This document shows positions 6,692-7,632 of a DNA stretch of 7,632 bases, in pieces. Source of the DNA: an uncultured Flavobacteriaceae bacterium (GTDB lineage Bacteria > Bacteroidota > Bacteroidia > Flavobacteriales > Flavobacteriaceae). Numbering within the stretch: position 1 is the stretch's first letter; every line of letters begins with the position of its first letter. The position numbers and the translations under genes are program-made. The notes under the pieces were generated by a model. The model was not told the DNA's origin, did not search any database, and saw only the letters and a list, made by a program, of their open reading frames with translations. Location: positions 1-7,632 of the forward strand of contig CAJXBR010000024.1 in NCBI GenBank assembly GCA_913051755.1, read 5' to 3'.

Positions 6692-6720
6692 AAAAATAAA
6701 AAAACCTCCCAAAGAGAGGT
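6692..6720 (-). terminator. Rho-independent terminator of rpmE2
   Basis: Read on the minus strand, ACCTC (6720-6716) pairs with GAGGT (6708-6704) across a 7-base loop, with a possible T-G pair extending the stem inward. The stem runs directly into a T-rich tract (6704-6698, then more T to 6692). It begins 18 bases after the rpmE2 stop and lies between rpmE2 and the GlmU-like gene on the same strand, so it should uncouple the two. The stem is short, so some read-through is plausible. Confidence 0.65.
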
Positions 6721-6724
6721 GAAG

Positions 6725-6762
6725 CAAATATGAAAGTCTATTTTTTAAACTTTTCATATTTG
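6725..6762. repeat. 11-bp perfect inverted repeat spanning the rpmE2 stop codon
   Basis: CAAATATGAAA (6725-6735) is the exact reverse complement of TTTCATATTTG (6752-6762), with 16 bases between. In the rpmE2 transcript the stem can extend by two further pairs past one bulged A. The right arm encodes part of the Lys-rich L31 C-terminus, and the stop codon (6740-6738) lies in the loop side. It precedes the terminator hairpin at 6692-6720, so the rpmE2 mRNA ends in two hairpins in a row. Confidence 0.6.
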
Positions 6763-6989
6763 TTTTTAAATTTATCAATACGACCAGCAGTATCAACCAA
6801 TTTGGCTTTTCCAGTATAGTAAGGATGAGAAGTTCTTGAAATCTCAAGTTTGATCAATGGGTACTCAATACCATCAACATCAATTGTTTCTTTAGAATTT
6901 GCAGTTGACTTTGTAATAAAGACATCATCATTAGACATATCTTTGAAAGCTACCAATCTGTAATTATCGGGATGAATACCTGATTTCAT
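6738..6989 (-). CDS. rpmE2: 50S ribosomal protein L31 type B
   Basis: An 83-residue protein of the large ribosomal subunit, at the usual length for type B L31. The N-terminus MKSGIHPDNYRLVAFKDMS, the central EISRTSHPYYTGK (49-61) and the tail GRIDKFKNKY (69-78) are diagnostic. It contains no cysteine at all, so it lacks the zinc-binding CxxC of type A L31. In bacteria that carry both forms, the zinc-free form is typically made under zinc limitation, whereas in many Bacteroidota the type B form is simply the standard one. It has its own promoter core at 7022-7015 and a terminator at 6720-6692, so it looks monocistronic. It is divergent from the DUF4199 gene. Confidence 0.96.
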   Translation of the reverse strand: MKSGIHPDNYRLVAFKDMSNDDVFITKSTANSKETIDVDGIEYPLIKLEISRTSHPYYTGKAKLVDTAGRIDKFKNKYEKFKK

Positions 6990-7014
6990 TAGTTTAGTGA
7001 AATTAAAACGTGTG

Positions 7015-7049
7015 CAAATTTAATAGTTTTTCCTAATTTTACCATACAA
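7015..7049 (-). promoter_or_regulatory. Promoter for rpmE2
   Basis: On the minus strand TAAATTTG (7022-7015) matches TAnnTTTG and continues as CAC, like the mtaB core. It lies 25 bases before the ATG at 6989. A TTG at 7049-7047 is 24 bases upstream, one more than the usual maximum spacing, so the core is better supported than the -33 element. Confidence 0.45.
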
Positions 7050-7062
7050 TTAAACAATAATC

Positions 7063-7575
7063 ATGCAAACAAACACCCCTACCATTCGAACCTACAGCTA
7101 TAAATATGGTATGATCATTTCAATTATAACCATTTTTTTCAGTTTGATGTTACACTTTATGGACCTCACCTATTCAGGTTCAAACGTACCTCAAATTGTA
7201 AATTTAGTTGTAACTGCAGCGTGTATCATCATTGCCATTGTTAGTTTTCGATCTGCAAATGGTAATAAATTAAGCGTAAGGCAGGCAGTAAAACTCGGCA
7301 CAGCAACAGCACTGATCTCAGGAATTATAGCTGTATTTTACACGCTTTTATTTGCGAATGTCATTGAGCCAGATTTTGTTGAAAGGCTCGGAAACGAGGT
7401 TACAGCAAAGCAAATGGCAGAAAGGTTTCCCCAGATGACTTCCGATCAGATTCAACAACAAGTAGATATGCAAGCGAAATTCTTTTGGGTTACTTATCCA
7501 TTTCTTTTGATTTTTTCTTGTATTTATGGGTTAGTTGTTGGTTGGATCACAGGACTCTTTACTAGAAGAAGCTAA
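7063..7575 (+). CDS. DUF4199 family membrane protein
   Basis: A 170-residue inner-membrane protein with four predicted helices: about 15-33, 43-61, 77-99 and 141-165. Between helices 2 and 3 lies the basic loop SANGNKLSVRQAVKLG (64-79), which is the hallmark block of DUF4199 proteins. The loop between helices 3 and 4 (about 100-140) is polar and acidic, with repeated Gln, and ends in a short basic tail RRS. The function is unknown. In flavobacteria this family often sits directly before a family 2 glycosyltransferase, and that is the arrangement seen here, so a role near envelope glycosylation or lipid-linked sugars is possible but is inference from position only. The start ATG at 7063 follows an A-rich, unstructured leader. 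Confidence 0.88.
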   Translation: MQTNTPTIRTYSYKYGMIISIITIFFSLMLHFMDLTYSGSNVPQIVNLVVTAACIIIAIVSFRSANGNKLSVRQAVKLGTATALISGIIAVFYTLLFANVIEPDFVERLGNEVTAKQMAERFPQMTSDQIQQQVDMQAKFFWVTYPFLLIFSCIYGLVVGWITGLFTRRS

Positions 7576-7588
7576 AGCAAAATCGGGA

Positions 7589-7632
7589 GTGAATAAACAA
7601 AATCATGTTGATGTTTCTGTTGTTATTCCTTA
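7589..7632 (+). CDS. Start of a probable family 2 glycosyltransferase, cut by the right edge
   Basis: A GTG at 7589, 14 bases after the DUF4199 stop, opens MNKQNHVDVSVVIP before the window ends. The run VDVSVVIP is the classic first strand of GT-A fold family 2 glycosyltransferases (normally continuing into Tyr-Asn-Glu). The usual flavobacterial order places such a gene, related to dolichyl-phosphate mannosyltransferase, directly after DUF4199. GGGAG just before the GTG resembles a Shine-Dalgarno sequence but is too close to count for much. An ATG at 7605 in another frame gives only a hydrophobic run and is less likely. The two genes would form one transcript. Confidence 0.6.
   Translation, partial: MNKQNHVDVSVVIP

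Noticed and set aside
6685..6740. Direct repeat AAAGTCTA at 6685-6692 and 6733-6740
   Set aside because: Eight bases only, one copy overlaps the rpmE2 stop codon, and there is no insertion or deletion between them to suggest a mobile element footprint.
7034..7041. TAATTTTA as the promoter core for the DUF4199 gene
   Set aside because: The final G of the core is missing and there is no -33 TTG. A promoter must exist nearby, but I cannot place it.
1..7632. Defence system, mobile element, CRISPR array, tRNA or riboswitch
   Set aside because: I looked on both strands and found no spaced repeats, transposase or integrase motifs, cloverleaf-like sequence or long structured leader; the longest gene-free stretch is about 110 bases.

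Overview
The window reads as chromosomal DNA of a member of Bacteroidota, most likely a flavobacterium. The evidence is low GC, tight gene packing, and promoter cores of the type TAnnTTTG, which is the -7 element of the Bacteroidota primary sigma factor. Several genes also have a flavobacterial flavour: an alternative GlmU-like protein, a DUF4199 membrane protein, a zinc-free L31 ribosomal protein, and a short degenerate GNAT protein next to mtaB. I see no phage, transposon, CRISPR array, tRNA or rRNA.

Layout, left to right. (1) Positions 1-11 hold the first codons of a minus-strand gene that runs off the left edge, with a good promoter at 44-73. (2) Positions 121-636 (+) encode a membrane-anchored TPR-like protein. 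(3) A two-gene minus-strand operon, 2179 down to 633, encodes an alpha/beta hydrolase and then a lytic transglycosylase, joined by an ATGA overlap. (4) Positions 2238-2522 (+) encode a small degenerate GNAT-fold protein. (5) Positions 3841-2519 (-) encode MtaB, the tRNA ms2t6A methylthiotransferase. (6) Positions 3887-5500 (+) encode a peptide-binding-type lipoprotein (SBP family 5) with no permease genes beside it. (7) Positions 6674-5508 (-) encode a GlmU-like bifunctional sugar nucleotidyltransferase/acyltransferase. (8) Positions 6989-6738 (-) encode ribosomal protein L31 type B, followed by a terminator. (9) Positions 7063-7575 (+) encode a DUF4199 membrane protein, followed by the start of a probable family 2 glycosyltransferase cut by the right edge.

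Strands alternate almost gene by gene, so most genes meet head-to-head or tail-to-tail. Two tail-to-tail pairs share their stop codons in a 4-base overlap (633-636 and 2519-2522), and a third is 7 bases apart. Head-to-head gaps are 45-110 bases and carry the promoter cores. The window is therefore mainly single-gene transcription units. Cell-envelope work (transglycosylase, GlmU-like enzyme, lipoprotein, probable glycosyltransferase) and translation (MtaB, L31) dominate, but I see no single pathway linking the genes.

I found no convincing new system. The points most worth a second look are the shared extended promoter core, the two divergent TTG-started genes, the GNAT protein lacking its catalytic features, and the paired hairpins at the end of rpmE2.
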